Assembly (NCBI GenBank): GCA_964454745.1
Contig: CAYVUI010000025.1
Span: 1-42,664, forward strand
Direction: 5' to 3'
DNA: 42,664 bases
From: CAYVUI01 sp964454745
GTDB lineage: Bacteria > Planctomycetota > Phycisphaerae > Sedimentisphaerales > Anaerohalosphaeraceae
The position numbers were made by a program, and so were the translations under genes. Shown piece after piece: positions 9,001 to 16,327 of the stretch. The notes below the pieces were generated by a model. That model ran no database searches, had not been told where the DNA came from, and worked only from the letters and a program-made list of their open reading frames with translations. Numbering within the stretch: the stretch's first letter is position 1; each line of letters starts with the position of its first letter.

Positions 9001-9925
9001 TTGCCCTGGGAATATTTCCGTAACAGGCGGGAATGGACTGATTCATTTTCATGGCAGTGCTTTTTACTTTCGTGGCGGAATCAATCCAATGTTTGAGATA
9101 TGCAATATGCTGAAAACGAATATATTCTCTAATCAGGTTATCTTCTAAAAGTCTGTCATTTGCACTGGTAGAAGTATACTCTTCCTGGAAAAACTGTTTG
9201 CCGGTGGAATTACTTCTTTTACCGACTTCTCTCCTTTTTCGTGCAATGTGCCTTCGAATATGAAATGTATCAGGGTCAAACTGCATCCGTTTCAGTTGCG
9301 GCCCGCTGTACCTGCCCTTCATAAATTCGACAAATCTTTTATTGCACCAGTCACAGAAACCCTGGCTCCAGGTATAAATAGGATTAGCGATATTGTCCTG
9401 GAACATACTGTCCCCGAATATACCCGTCCGGATCATACCCTGCGTGACGACCTCGTGCCATAATGGTGCGTTGTGACACATACATGGCGGGGAAACGCCC
9501 GGCTTGAAATACCTGCCTGCGATAGAGCCGTCTTCTTTCCTTGCGATCCCATTGTTCTTGAATATCTCCGCATGTCCGTAAACAGGATTGATCAGTTCCT
9601 GGTACTCGTATTCCATCGTGCTGTTTACGGCAACACCTCTCATCCTGAAGAAATCACCACGGTTCATGCCCTGCCCGCTCCACATATCGAGATGGTCCGG
9701 ATCAAAGTCATCAAAAAACTGCTGGCGTTTCTGATCGGGCCAACTGTCGTAATAAATCCGGGTCGGGGCTGCGCTGACAACGATCCATTTTGTCCATTCC
9801 GTGTCAGGATGGTCCCAGAGGTCGCCTTTCATCAATGTAATTTGTTCCAGGCCGGTTGCACTGTCGGCAAGGCAGGCGCACGAAAGGCAAACCAGAATTG
9901 TTATAGAAGTGAATCTAATTCTCAT
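6005..9925 (-). CDS. Secreted multidomain GH42-like glycoside hydrolase (1306 residues)
   Basis: The protein has a signal peptide (MRIRFTSITILVCLSC...). Residues 30-430 look like a GH42-type TIM barrel, with FCDWCNKRF and IREYIRFQH. A GATase-like domain follows at about 440-560 (VALVYSFPS, LPYVDCLS, GGRLVLLGP), then a jelly-roll module at about 600-743 (SSWQTGEAPFG, VYINGVPAA). Next come a beta-sandwich, a helical stretch and a KFDFG-type module from about 958 reminiscent of rhamnogalacturonan acetylesterases. The C-terminal sandwich contains DWMIAGPFDD. A TTG at 9940 lengthens the frame by five codons; the ATG at 9925 follows GGAG closely. It is paralogous to the protein at 16328. Enzyme specificity is unknown; an exo- or endo-galactosidase is a guess. 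Confidence 0.75.
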   Translation of the reverse strand: MRIRFTSITILVCLSCACLADSATGLEQITLMKGDLWDHPDTEWTKWIVVSAAPTRIYYDSWPDQKRQQFFDDFDPDHLDMWSGQGMNRGDFFRMRGVAVNSTMEYEYQELINPVYGHAEIFKNNGIARKEDGSIAGRYFKPGVSPPCMCHNAPLWHEVVTQGMIRTGIFGDSMFQDNIANPIYTWSQGFCDWCNKRFVEFMKGRYSGPQLKRMQFDPDTFHIRRHIARKRREVGKRSNSTGKQFFQEEYTSTSANDRLLEDNLIREYIRFQHIAYLKHWIDSATKVKSTAMKMNQSIPACYGNIPRASGIRTFPTIMASQVDLVWSEESTDMQPCFRDDRQAWSALLYKTGRAASYNEKPVITVQYQGGHKSIYDDPGKKRLPTAITCSEALANGGVLCQTWAATEFQYLMKTPGWDRPFYETNSRHALFASRNRALFTDRSSVAKVALVYSFPSTFWRTFQSLKTETPHKDTFSATARILEDNHIPYEVMLLGHKDVFDDTYFFDRIDNYNTIILPYVDCLSVKNEQKLALWVRKGGRLVLLGPAGIYNEELEARRDRAFSKLHGDAGAGSVKTFDPKQTFALTYGEDILPASKIKPRSWHYTFTKPSEKWYHPGFDASSWQTGEAPFGSRDIRGTDPQTQWDAEGIWMRCEFTLKEMPQNPILYLQHWWDVEVYINGVPAAQRGGRGFNFEAYQYLAMSEQAKAMLTSGKNTIAVHCTQSREHPTWGQFIDVGIRNLASDEALIEAISANSPALIETNLPKTVWLNVWKHGGGDMTSIQMVNYDVDLKKDTMNTVQNFTIRIRKQGRANYKKAYYYFNDFTSKDISEPLQMPIKKVGNCWEIKVPHLAVFGIVVLASEDELEARFAAAKARKSLERLKISQRCRGAEKKDEKLIKEAEKLLAEIQGDVKVGHYGLLTWRLRQMAEKLASALNDSSEQIEKYQKEVRKQPYQVNAAYKFDFGSDSSPRGWQTVTPQTLYSKEQGFGWLAKGPIKTVSYDLIDGVHDDFIQNTGPEVRYEKAEPETYTGQFQVDLENGKYFVTVITGNHGVFQAVGTHNEGRTSMTFVKANGQLKAVGDTLTSGYFDHKAFEIEVTDGSLLLEFYGKNIGPLYANRIQWLVNGVMIQKAKEKLTAQAQRYYEKNQLLQETAIKDWMIAGPFDDESCEQMNEGIDSEAVSKWTFWKNTSNGFPLVALHNIFSEIHRSIAYAKTYIRSDAQQDVYLHGSFSQLGTINLNGKEIYSDDLAAGLLGKEIKYKIALENGWNEIIVKCSNYWGSDWSFWLALSSRDDKPLENIVVSSSREK

Positions 9926-9951
9926 AGCTCCATATCTCAATTACGACAGAA

Positions 9952-11331
9952 TTATTTATAATCTTTCAATAGCTCTTTTTGTGAATCAAAGAGTTCATTA
10001 AACATACTCTTACACTCTGCCGGACTGCAAACCGCAGAGGTAAGCGGATCAAGCATGAGTGCATAAAGCGCGGCTTCTTTGGACCGTTCAATACAGGCGG
10101 TCGCCGCCAGGTCGTACACCCGCAAGTGGGATTCGCACAGCGCGGCACATTGAGCAGGAAGCGATCCGAAATAGATTGGTTCGATCCCGTTGCTACTGAC
10201 CGCACAGGCTACTTCCACCACACCGGGGGAAAGGTTCTCGATTAAATGTGTGTTCGCAACGGTTGCATAGATAATTTCATTTTGACCGGTTTCGATTGCT
10301 TCCAGGATATAACTTGCATACTCCCAGGACCGCCCTTTGGACAGCTCTTTTTGTTCTTCGACGACCTCTTTTCTCTGCACTTCTTTTGATTTTCTCCACT
10401 GGGGCCAGTTTTTGGAATAAAAACCGCTTTCTCCAAGATACCCTTCCCGGCAGTATTTCTGTATCAAATCATCTCTTTTGCGGTAATAAGGAACATATTC
10501 ACTGAAATGTCCGCTGGATTCGGTGACAAAATAGCCGAAATGATGCATAAAATCGAAACGGACCGGGTCCTTTTCATACGTCTCTTTGTCATTTTTACTT
10601 TTCTCAAAGAGCCGTGGATACATGTCTTGGCCTTTGTGAGATAATTCGGTAAACCATGCCAGGTGATTGACTCCCCCGCATTTGAATTTCAATTCCTTTA
10701 CGGAAACATCCAAATACTCGGCAAGTTTGTCGCTGGTTCCCTGCACACTGTGACACATGCCGTAAAACCGTACACCGCTGCTTCGATACGCGGCCTGACA
10801 AAGAATGCTCATCGGGTTGGTATAATTGAGGAATATTGCATTTGGACATTGCCGCTCGACCTGTTTGAGAATGTCCAGCAAAACCGGGCCTGTCCGTAAG
10901 GCCTTGAAAATCCCTCCGGGACCTATCGTATCCCCGATACACTGGTGCACACCATACTTGGCTGGGATTTCATAATCACTTTTGACCGCACTCATACCAT
11001 TGACTTCAATGCAGTTAATGATATACTCTGCGTCCTTCAACGCGTCACGGTAATCCTGATGGGCTTCGATACGCCACGAAGTCCCCATTTCACTGTTAAT
11101 TTTTTCACCGATTTTTCGGGCATACTCCAGCCTCTCCGCGTCAATATCCACCAGGACCATCGTGCCTGATTCAAAGGCAGATACCGAGAGAACATCCACA
11201 AACAGACGCTCGAAAAAATAACTCCCCGCACCGAGAAACACAATTTTCAGAGAAATTTTTTCGGAACCGCCCCTTGCCTCATAATCAACAACCTTGCTGT
11301 GTTCATAGTGACCTAAAGAAGATGTATCCAT
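9952..11331 (-). CDS. GH4 family glycosidase, MelA-like alpha-galactosidase or alpha-galacturonidase
   Basis: A 459-residue NAD- and Mn-dependent GH4 enzyme. It has the Rossmann motif KIVFLGAGSYFF near residue 28, GDTIGPGGIFKALRTGPV near 135, NYTNPM near 170, the metal-site cysteine in GMCHSVQGT near 190 and the histidine in GGVNHLAWF near 222, with YFVTESSGHFSEY further on. These match MelA-type alpha-galactosidases, but LplD-type alpha-galacturonidases share them, so the hexose or uronate cannot be decided. GH4 uses an oxidation-elimination mechanism and is cytoplasmic; no signal peptide is present. AGGAG precedes the start. It lies between the pseudopilin and the giant GH gene in one operon and should act on imported oligosaccharides. 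Confidence 0.88.
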   Translation of the reverse strand: MDTSSLGHYEHSKVVDYEARGGSEKISLKIVFLGAGSYFFERLFVDVLSVSAFESGTMVLVDIDAERLEYARKIGEKINSEMGTSWRIEAHQDYRDALKDAEYIINCIEVNGMSAVKSDYEIPAKYGVHQCIGDTIGPGGIFKALRTGPVLLDILKQVERQCPNAIFLNYTNPMSILCQAAYRSSGVRFYGMCHSVQGTSDKLAEYLDVSVKELKFKCGGVNHLAWFTELSHKGQDMYPRLFEKSKNDKETYEKDPVRFDFMHHFGYFVTESSGHFSEYVPYYRKRDDLIQKYCREGYLGESGFYSKNWPQWRKSKEVQRKEVVEEQKELSKGRSWEYASYILEAIETGQNEIIYATVANTHLIENLSPGVVEVACAVSSNGIEPIYFGSLPAQCAALCESHLRVYDLAATACIERSKEAALYALMLDPLTSAVCSPAECKSMFNELFDSQKELLKDYK

Positions 11332-11412
11332 TTCGCTGCCAATCTCCTGAAAATATTGAATAAGAGATAGTATGTTCGAGTCTTTGTAAGAATCAATCCG
11401 AAAAAAAAAGAA

Positions 11413-12189
11413 TTAATGCGGTTTGCCCCAGTAATTTTCCTGTTCGTAATCAGGAACCCCAAAAAAGGGCTCTGTATCTGAGTATTTATACCAAAAGACT
11501 GATCCGTCAATTCTCACATTACTTAAGCCCTCAGGCTCTTCATCATAAACAAACTCCTTGGCTCCACTTTTGAAATGATTGGCGATTCGAAAATACGGTG
11601 AAGAACCACCCCGATAAATGCAAATATCTCCCATAAGCGGAATATACCCGGGCAAATAGGAATTTGTCGGCATCTTTTCGTTCCCCAGCCATCGATAATT
11701 ACCATTGTCAATCTGGGCACCGATATTAAAATAGTCATAACTGATCTGATAAGCATTAAAATTGTAACTTGTCACGCGGGGCCAGTTATTGCCATGCTTT
11801 AGATCGGTAGTCACAGACGAAGGACAATACATCACTTCAGGAGCGTAATCATAATCGTCATGTCGCTCTCCGAGTTCCTTCAGTTTATACCCATCCAGAT
11901 AGCCATCCCATATCCAGCGATGATCTGACTCCACCGGCCGACCTTCTATGTAATACTGATTGGGATTCGCCGGAGCCAGTTCATTTTTATAGGGGAATTT
12001 TCCCTTATAATCTTCAGCATACAGCAAAAGAGACACCCCCAACTGCCGGAGGTTGGATTTACAAACGGTTCGCCTGGCAATTTGTTTCACTTTTTGTAAT
12101 GAGGGCAATAAAATTGTTAATAAAAGGGCGATGATGGAGATGACCACCAGCAGCTCAATTAACGTAAATGCTTTTTTATCCGTTTTCAC
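11413..12189 (-). CDS. Type II secretion pseudopilin-like protein (prepilin-type N-terminal methylation domain)
   Basis: About 258 residues. The leader MKTDKKA is followed by FTLIELLVVISIIALLLTIL, the classical prepilin cleavage and methylation helix with the conserved Glu at +5. The residue before the cleavage site is Ala instead of Gly. The open frame can begin at 12210, but a GTG at 12189 has GGGGAG 6 bases upstream and gives the short basic leader expected, so it is chosen. The C-terminal part has CPSS, SYNFNAYQISYDY and a final FFGVPDYEQENYW section. Proteins of this kind are abundant in planctomycetes and often sit beside carbohydrate genes. It heads the catabolic operon, 81 bases before the GH4 gene. 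Confidence 0.85.
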   Translation of the reverse strand: MKTDKKAFTLIELLVVISIIALLLTILLPSLQKVKQIARRTVCKSNLRQLGVSLLLYAEDYKGKFPYKNELAPANPNQYYIEGRPVESDHRWIWDGYLDGYKLKELGERHDDYDYAPEVMYCPSSVTTDLKHGNNWPRVTSYNFNAYQISYDYFNIGAQIDNGNYRWLGNEKMPTNSYLPGYIPLMGDICIYRGGSSPYFRIANHFKSGAKEFVYDEEPEGLSNVRIDGSVFWYKYSDTEPFFGVPDYEQENYWGKPH

Positions 12190-12262
12190 TTGATTCTCCC
12201 CTGCAATCATATATTGGTTTTTTCATAACGTATATTTCATTTCTCAAAGTGAATAGATTGCC

Positions 12263-12276
12263 TTGCTTATAAGCAA
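12263..12276. promoter_or_regulatory. Perfect 14-bp palindrome upstream of the catabolic operon
   Basis: TTGCTTATAAGCAA is a perfect palindrome 74 bases upstream of the pseudopilin start. Symmetry, AT-rich centre and position fit a dimeric repressor site. The adjacent GntR regulator is the obvious candidate partner, but binding is inferred. No convincing -35/-10 pair was found next to it. Confidence 0.4.
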
Positions 12277-12309
12277 CATATTCGAATTGTTATTTCTTTT
12301 TTAAATCTA

Positions 12310-12336
12310 AAGGGCACCTCTAACAATTCATTTTGG
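12310..12336 (+). repeat. Copy of a transposon-end-like 27-bp repeat beside the assembly gap
   Basis: The 27 bases here are identical to 30820-30846, the left end of the MITE-like element; both begin AAGGGCACCTCTAAC. Only this end is visible. The opposite end would fall in or beyond the N run 12 bases away, so a longer element may be missing from the assembly. Confidence 0.7.
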
Positions 12337-12348
12337 GATTAATATATC

Positions 12349-12358
12349 NNNNNNNNNN
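12349..12358. other. Assembly gap (10 N)
   Basis: Ten undetermined bases join two contigs. The true length of the missing sequence is unknown. The adjacent transposon-end-like repeat suggests the break was caused by a repetitive element. Confidence 0.98.
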
Positions 12359-12387
12359 TGCAACTTTACATTTAAATATATGGGCAT

Positions 12388-13578
12388 TTATTTACTCTCC
12401 GTCATGTCGAGAGAGACTCTCAAATCGATTAAATCCCTGGAGGCTCCAAGCCATTTTTTCTCAAAATCAATTGCAGAGGCACGGCCCAGATCCTCAAGCG
12501 GCATCAAAATCCTGGTTACCGGGATTCGGCCCACCTGCGTTTTGTTAAAACCAAATTCGGCATTCACATCAATAATTTTCATCCCCTCAGGTTTTTCCCA
12601 GAAACCCTTTTTATCAAGCTCTTCGATCATAGGGAAAAATTCTTCATGATAGGAAATAATGGTATCCGCCTGTGGGTGTTTTTCGAGAAAACTGAAGGTC
12701 AGTTGGGTTAAAATTTTGTTGTCAGGGGTAAATATGGCTACCTGGCCAATGTGGTCATCATTCAATTCAATTTCACTGGCGGACAAAGCCTTGCAAAGCT
12801 CATTTACAAATCTTGCAGAGTTTTCATCTTTCAATTCTCCGTCCAGTATCCCACAAAGCACTACGATGTTTTTCCTGTCGTTTTCGATACAAAAATCAGC
12901 GATTTTTCTTGCCATATCATCAATATCGACAAAAACAGCCGCCAAAGGAATATCTGAAAAATTTCGTCCTGTTGTAACCACGTGCATTCCCTTGTCGACC
13001 AGCCGCATCAGGTTCATTCGATGCTCCGGCTGAGGGGCCAGCCAATAGACACCATCAAGCTTTTTTTGAACAAGTTTATCTACAAAATCAGGACGGGCAG
13101 CCTCTTGATATGCATTGTTGATAATCTCAACCCGCCAGTTATGTTTATCAATTTCTCCCACAAATGACTGGGTAAGTCGATGGAAAGCTAATGCCCCTTC
13201 ATTAGTCATCTCCATCCAATAGGGCAGAACAAGACCTATGGAGTAGGTTTTTTCTGTAATTTTGATGCCATTTTTTTCGGAATTATTTTGCTGCTCCAGG
13301 AAAGATTTAAGAAACTTTCGGGATTCTTCCGTAACATACGTTCCATCGCCTCGTCGGCTCTCCACAATACCGACTTTCTGCATCTCCTTAATAGCCTTTT
13401 GGGCTGTCAGATAGGAAACATTGTACTGTTTGGCTATTTTCTGTATAGATTTCAGCTTCGTACCCGCAGCAAAGCTGTTTCTTGCAAGTTCCGCGCATAT
13501 TTCCGCACAAACCTTGCCGGAAGCCGTGTTGAGTTCTTTTTCTGCTAAGACCATTTTAGACTCACTCATATCCAGCAT
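12388..13578 (-). CDS. GntR-family transcriptional regulator with LacI-type sugar-sensing domain (AraR-like)
   Basis: About 396 residues. A winged-helix GntR DNA-binding domain spans roughly residues 20-90 (LKSIQKIAKQYNVSYLTAQK, then VGIVESRRGDGTYV). A periplasmic-binding-protein-like sensor follows from about 110 to the end (YSIGLVLPYW, LDGVYWLAPQ, VVTTGRNFSDIPLAAVFVDI). This AraR-like arrangement usually gives sugar-responsive repressors. A GTG start at 13590 is possible; the ATG at 13578 is preferred although its Shine-Dalgarno is weak. The gene points toward the catabolic operon and is divergent from the secreted-protein genes, so it probably controls one or both. Confidence 0.85.
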   Translation of the reverse strand: MLDMSESKMVLAEKELNTASGKVCAEICAELARNSFAAGTKLKSIQKIAKQYNVSYLTAQKAIKEMQKVGIVESRRGDGTYVTEESRKFLKSFLEQQNNSEKNGIKITEKTYSIGLVLPYWMEMTNEGALAFHRLTQSFVGEIDKHNWRVEIINNAYQEAARPDFVDKLVQKKLDGVYWLAPQPEHRMNLMRLVDKGMHVVTTGRNFSDIPLAAVFVDIDDMARKIADFCIENDRKNIVVLCGILDGELKDENSARFVNELCKALSASEIELNDDHIGQVAIFTPDNKILTQLTFSFLEKHPQADTIISYHEEFFPMIEELDKKGFWEKPEGMKIIDVNAEFGFNKTQVGRIPVTRILMPLEDLGRASAIDFEKKWLGASRDLIDLRVSLDMTESK

Positions 13579-13606
13579 TTTTTTGTCCACTTTTTCAACT
13601 CTATTA

Positions 13607-13634
13607 TTATTACAGAATACTGAACATTTGTCAA
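13607..13634 (-). promoter_or_regulatory. Promoter of the GntR regulator gene
   Basis: On the minus strand, a perfect -35 TTGACA (13634-13629), a 16-base spacer and TAATAA (13612-13607) lie about 30 bases before the regulator start. The -35 box is one arm of the inverted repeat shared with the divergent promoter. Confidence 0.5.
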
Positions 13635-13704
13635 GAGATAAATATACACAAAAATATATACATATAAATATATTTTATGATAAATATATAATTTTTCTCT
13701 TGAC
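13630..13704. promoter_or_regulatory. Mirror-image control region between divergent promoters
   Basis: GTCAAGAGA (13630-13638) and TCTCTTGAC (13696-13704) are a perfect 9-bp inverted repeat containing the -35 box of each divergent promoter. The very AT-rich interval carries a direct repeat GATAAATATA at 13637-13646 and 13679-13688, spaced 42 bases or about four helical turns. One regulator bound here could control both directions. The GntR protein is the likely ligand, by inference. Confidence 0.5.
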
Positions 13705-13729
13705 CTGCCATGTCATTTTTGATTATATT
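13700..13729 (+). promoter_or_regulatory. Promoter of the secreted beta-propeller gene at 13831
   Basis: TTGACC (13700-13705), an 18-base spacer and TATATT (13724-13729) form a good sigma-70-type promoter. The expected transcript start near 13736 leaves a leader of about 95 bases before the ATG at 13831. Confidence 0.55.
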
Positions 13730-13830
13730 AGAATGCAAGGCCGACATAAGGGATTGAGCTATATGCTCTTTTCCTGCAAGTCGCCTGCCTTTTAAAAAGA
13801 TTGGATCCTTATCAGGAAAGGAAGAGGGAA

Positions 13831-15045
13831 ATGAAAAAGCATTTCGTAAAAGCAAGCCTTTCGGTGTTGATTTCATTGCTTTTATCAGCGGTATGCATCG
13901 CAGACGGAACAGATCCTGGCATCGAAGGTGTAGACAGTGTCTGGCATAATGGCTCGGAGTGGTCGCCAAGCCCGATCGACCCAAATCTGCTTGAGACGGT
14001 TGCCCTTGCCGGGGCGGACGACCAGGGCGTCTTTGCGATTCAACTGGAAGACGGGGTCACAAAAGTCGTTCGATTTGTTTGGAGCACAACCCAGAGTCAA
14101 TGGGTTCGCGACATTATTGATGTCGGATCATTTAACAAGATTCACGTGGATATCGTGGACAACACTTCCAAACGCGACTCCGTTTTTGTGATCGTAGATG
14201 ACGGCACAGGAATCACGGATTTGTACAGCATCTGGCATAAAACCAATGTCGGCTGGCAGTATACCAACGTATTGACCTCAGATGACAACGGCACCCGGCT
14301 GTACAATAACCTGGCCATGGACACTCGCGGTTCAAGAGTCTGGTGCGCAGGGCAGGGCGGATTGTTCGCTGTTTGGTATTCCAGCGGCTGGCATCTTGGC
14401 GGTTATATCAATGAATATAACTATGCAGTGTTAGCCAACAATAATTACCCCTTTACACTGGTCACCGATCCGGAAGTTATCACCCCGCCAGATCCTGGTA
14501 GTGAAAATCGGATTATCGGAGCCGTGGCAGGCGGGGGTCTTCATTCGGTCAACTGGAACGGGTCAAGCTGGTACACCGGCATTATTGATCCTAATACGGT
14601 TTACAATGATGTCACCGTTCACCGTCCCAATCACATAATCGCAGCCCTGGCCGAAGGCAGTTTGCAGCATATCTACTGGAGCAATGAGCTTGGATACTGG
14701 GTCAAGGACACTTTCGCTTCTGGAGTGAAATATATGGATGTCGAAGCCAACCGTGAAGATGTCTTTTGGGCAGCACGGGCAGGAGGCGGCCTGGATCGAT
14801 ATCATTTCAACGGATATAACTGGATACGAACCGAGATCTCTCCCAAGGAATATATCGAGATCAGCAATGCCTATACTTCATCGGATGGACTGGGAAGCGT
14901 ATTTGGCGGACCGAATGTTGTGACGCCTGTATGCGGCGACCTGGATCATCTGTCACCGTTTATGGACTTCAATGGTGATTGTGTTGTTGACGCGTCTGAT
15001 TTCGGACTATTTGCAACCCAATGGCTGCTGAATACCCAACCGTAA
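13831..15045 (+). CDS. Secreted beta-propeller protein with C-terminal dockerin-like module
   Basis: About 404 residues. The frame is open from a TTG at 13801, but the ATG at 13831 has AGGAAAGGAAGAGGG before it and starts a clear signal peptide (MKKHFVKASLSVLISLLLSA). The mature protein is a series of about six beta-propeller-like repeats with recurring GGGLH-SVNWNGSSW, GSLQHIYWSN and GGGLDRYHFNGYNW patterns. The last 45 residues are a dockerin-like calcium-loop module (CGDLDH..., DFNGDCVVDASDFGLFATQW), common on planctomycete secreted proteins. It may bind glycan or a partner protein; no catalytic residues are evident. The following gene is a paralogue with a different tail. Confidence 0.75.
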   Translation: MKKHFVKASLSVLISLLLSAVCIADGTDPGIEGVDSVWHNGSEWSPSPIDPNLLETVALAGADDQGVFAIQLEDGVTKVVRFVWSTTQSQWVRDIIDVGSFNKIHVDIVDNTSKRDSVFVIVDDGTGITDLYSIWHKTNVGWQYTNVLTSDDNGTRLYNNLAMDTRGSRVWCAGQGGLFAVWYSSGWHLGGYINEYNYAVLANNNYPFTLVTDPEVITPPDPGSENRIIGAVAGGGLHSVNWNGSSWYTGIIDPNTVYNDVTVHRPNHIIAALAEGSLQHIYWSNELGYWVKDTFASGVKYMDVEANREDVFWAARAGGGLDRYHFNGYNWIRTEISPKEYIEISNAYTSSDGLGSVFGGPNVVTPVCGDLDHLSPFMDFNGDCVVDASDFGLFATQWLLNTQP

Positions 15046-15168
15046 ATAATTCCTTAAAAGGGAGTAAAATCAATCTGAGCCCGTCTCAAAATAAAATTGT
15101 TTCCAGTGTTTGGATTCAGATAAGTTTGTGATAGGCTAAAATGTTATTTTTTTTAGAGGAGTAGGAAA

Positions 15169-16188
15169 ATGAAAAAGTATAGTTTTATGTTAATGGTTAT
15201 GCTGCTTTGCATGACTTCGGCTTTTGCGGTCGAAGGTGTATACAATGTATCAAGCAGTGGAGAAAGTCAGGTCCCCGGGCTGACAACAGGAAAATTCAAT
15301 GGCCTGGCAGGTGATGATGGTTACGCCGTCTGGGCAGCTCCCTCGACGGGCGGACTCTACCGTGCAAGATATCTTAACGGCTGGGCGACTTACGACTACT
15401 CCGGTTTACTGCCTGATGGCGCTTCGACCGTGTACACCTCTCTTGAGGATTGCCTCGGAAGTGACATCAGCGTCTTCGCCGCTAAGCAAGGCGGAGGAGT
15501 AGATCGACTGGCTTACTCTACATACAGTAATCAATGGTATATCGGGGAAGTTTTCCCGAACGTCGATGTAAAAGTGATGACCGGAAATGCAGCCAATAGC
15601 CTTTTTGCCACCTTCAATACCGGTGGAATCGCACAGATGAAATATACCTCATCCGGCTGGACAGTATACGGGAACATCGTAACCGCCGGGATCGGTCAGT
15701 TTGATATGTTCAATGATGTGGCCAGCTTCGACGGTGCGGGGAATTATGTCCTGGCAGCAAAACAAGGCGGCGGTCTTTACGAAATAGAATATACCAGTGG
15801 TTGGGTCGCTACAGAAGTTACGACCAGTGAATACGCGCAGATTCTTGCCGTGGGAAGCCAAGATTTTCTTGCCGCTGGAGCAAGTAATGGATTGGATCAC
15901 ATCTTCTGGGATGTGGATCACTGGCAGATTACCCCTCTTCTCGGGAGCAGCCAGGTCCGTGACATGACTGTTAAAGGCAATGATGTTTATGCAGCTCTCA
16001 CCGGGGGCGGAATTACGAAGATTGATATTTCCACAGGATCATTTTCATGGCTGCAAAATGGAAACGAATATGATCTCGTAGCCAATAACGGCGGCGGCAC
16101 ATCGATCTTTGGGGCATCCATGGTTCCGGAACCTGCAAGCCTGGCACTGCTCGGTCTTGGCGGAATACTGCTCAGACGTAAGAAATAA
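15169..16188 (+). CDS. Secreted beta-propeller protein with PEP-CTERM sorting signal
   Basis: 339 residues with a signal peptide (MKKYSFMLMVMLLCMTSAFA) and repeats resembling those of the preceding gene (AAKQGGGLYEIEY, GASNGLDHIFWD, ALTGGGITKIDI, IFGAS). The C-terminus is a textbook PEP-CTERM tail: VPEPASLALLGLGGILLRRKK, meaning a PEP motif, a hydrophobic helix and a basic end. PEP-CTERM proteins are processed by an exosortase encoded elsewhere and are linked to exopolysaccharide or surface display. A strong Shine-Dalgarno (AGAGGAGTAGG) precedes the start. The spacer from the previous gene is 123 bases. A structural or lectin-like role is likely; no enzymatic motif is seen. Confidence 0.85.
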   Translation: MKKYSFMLMVMLLCMTSAFAVEGVYNVSSSGESQVPGLTTGKFNGLAGDDGYAVWAAPSTGGLYRARYLNGWATYDYSGLLPDGASTVYTSLEDCLGSDISVFAAKQGGGVDRLAYSTYSNQWYIGEVFPNVDVKVMTGNAANSLFATFNTGGIAQMKYTSSGWTVYGNIVTAGIGQFDMFNDVASFDGAGNYVLAAKQGGGLYEIEYTSGWVATEVTTSEYAQILAVGSQDFLAAGASNGLDHIFWDVDHWQITPLLGSSQVRDMTVKGNDVYAALTGGGITKIDISTGSFSWLQNGNEYDLVANNGGGTSIFGASMVPEPASLALLGLGGILLRRKK

Positions 16189-16228
16189 CCGGCAATGCAA
16201 ATGTATTGCTGCCTGATTAAGTTGACCG

Positions 16229-16290
16229 GCAGAAAAACCTTGCAAACTAAATGTGCCACAGCGAACTCGTGTGGTGTGGGGTTTTTCTGC
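16229..16290 (+). terminator. Probable bidirectional terminator after the PEP-CTERM gene
   Basis: GCAGAAAAACC (16229-16239) and GGTTTTTCTGC (16280-16290) are a perfect 11-bp inverted repeat. They enclose an inner CCACA/TGTGG hairpin. The T-run on the right arm and A-run on the left arm fit an intrinsic terminator working in either direction. It separates the beta-propeller genes from the giant gene that follows. Confidence 0.55.
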
Positions 16291-16327
16291 TGATCTTTTA
16301 GGTATATTTGAATGTAGGATGATGTAA

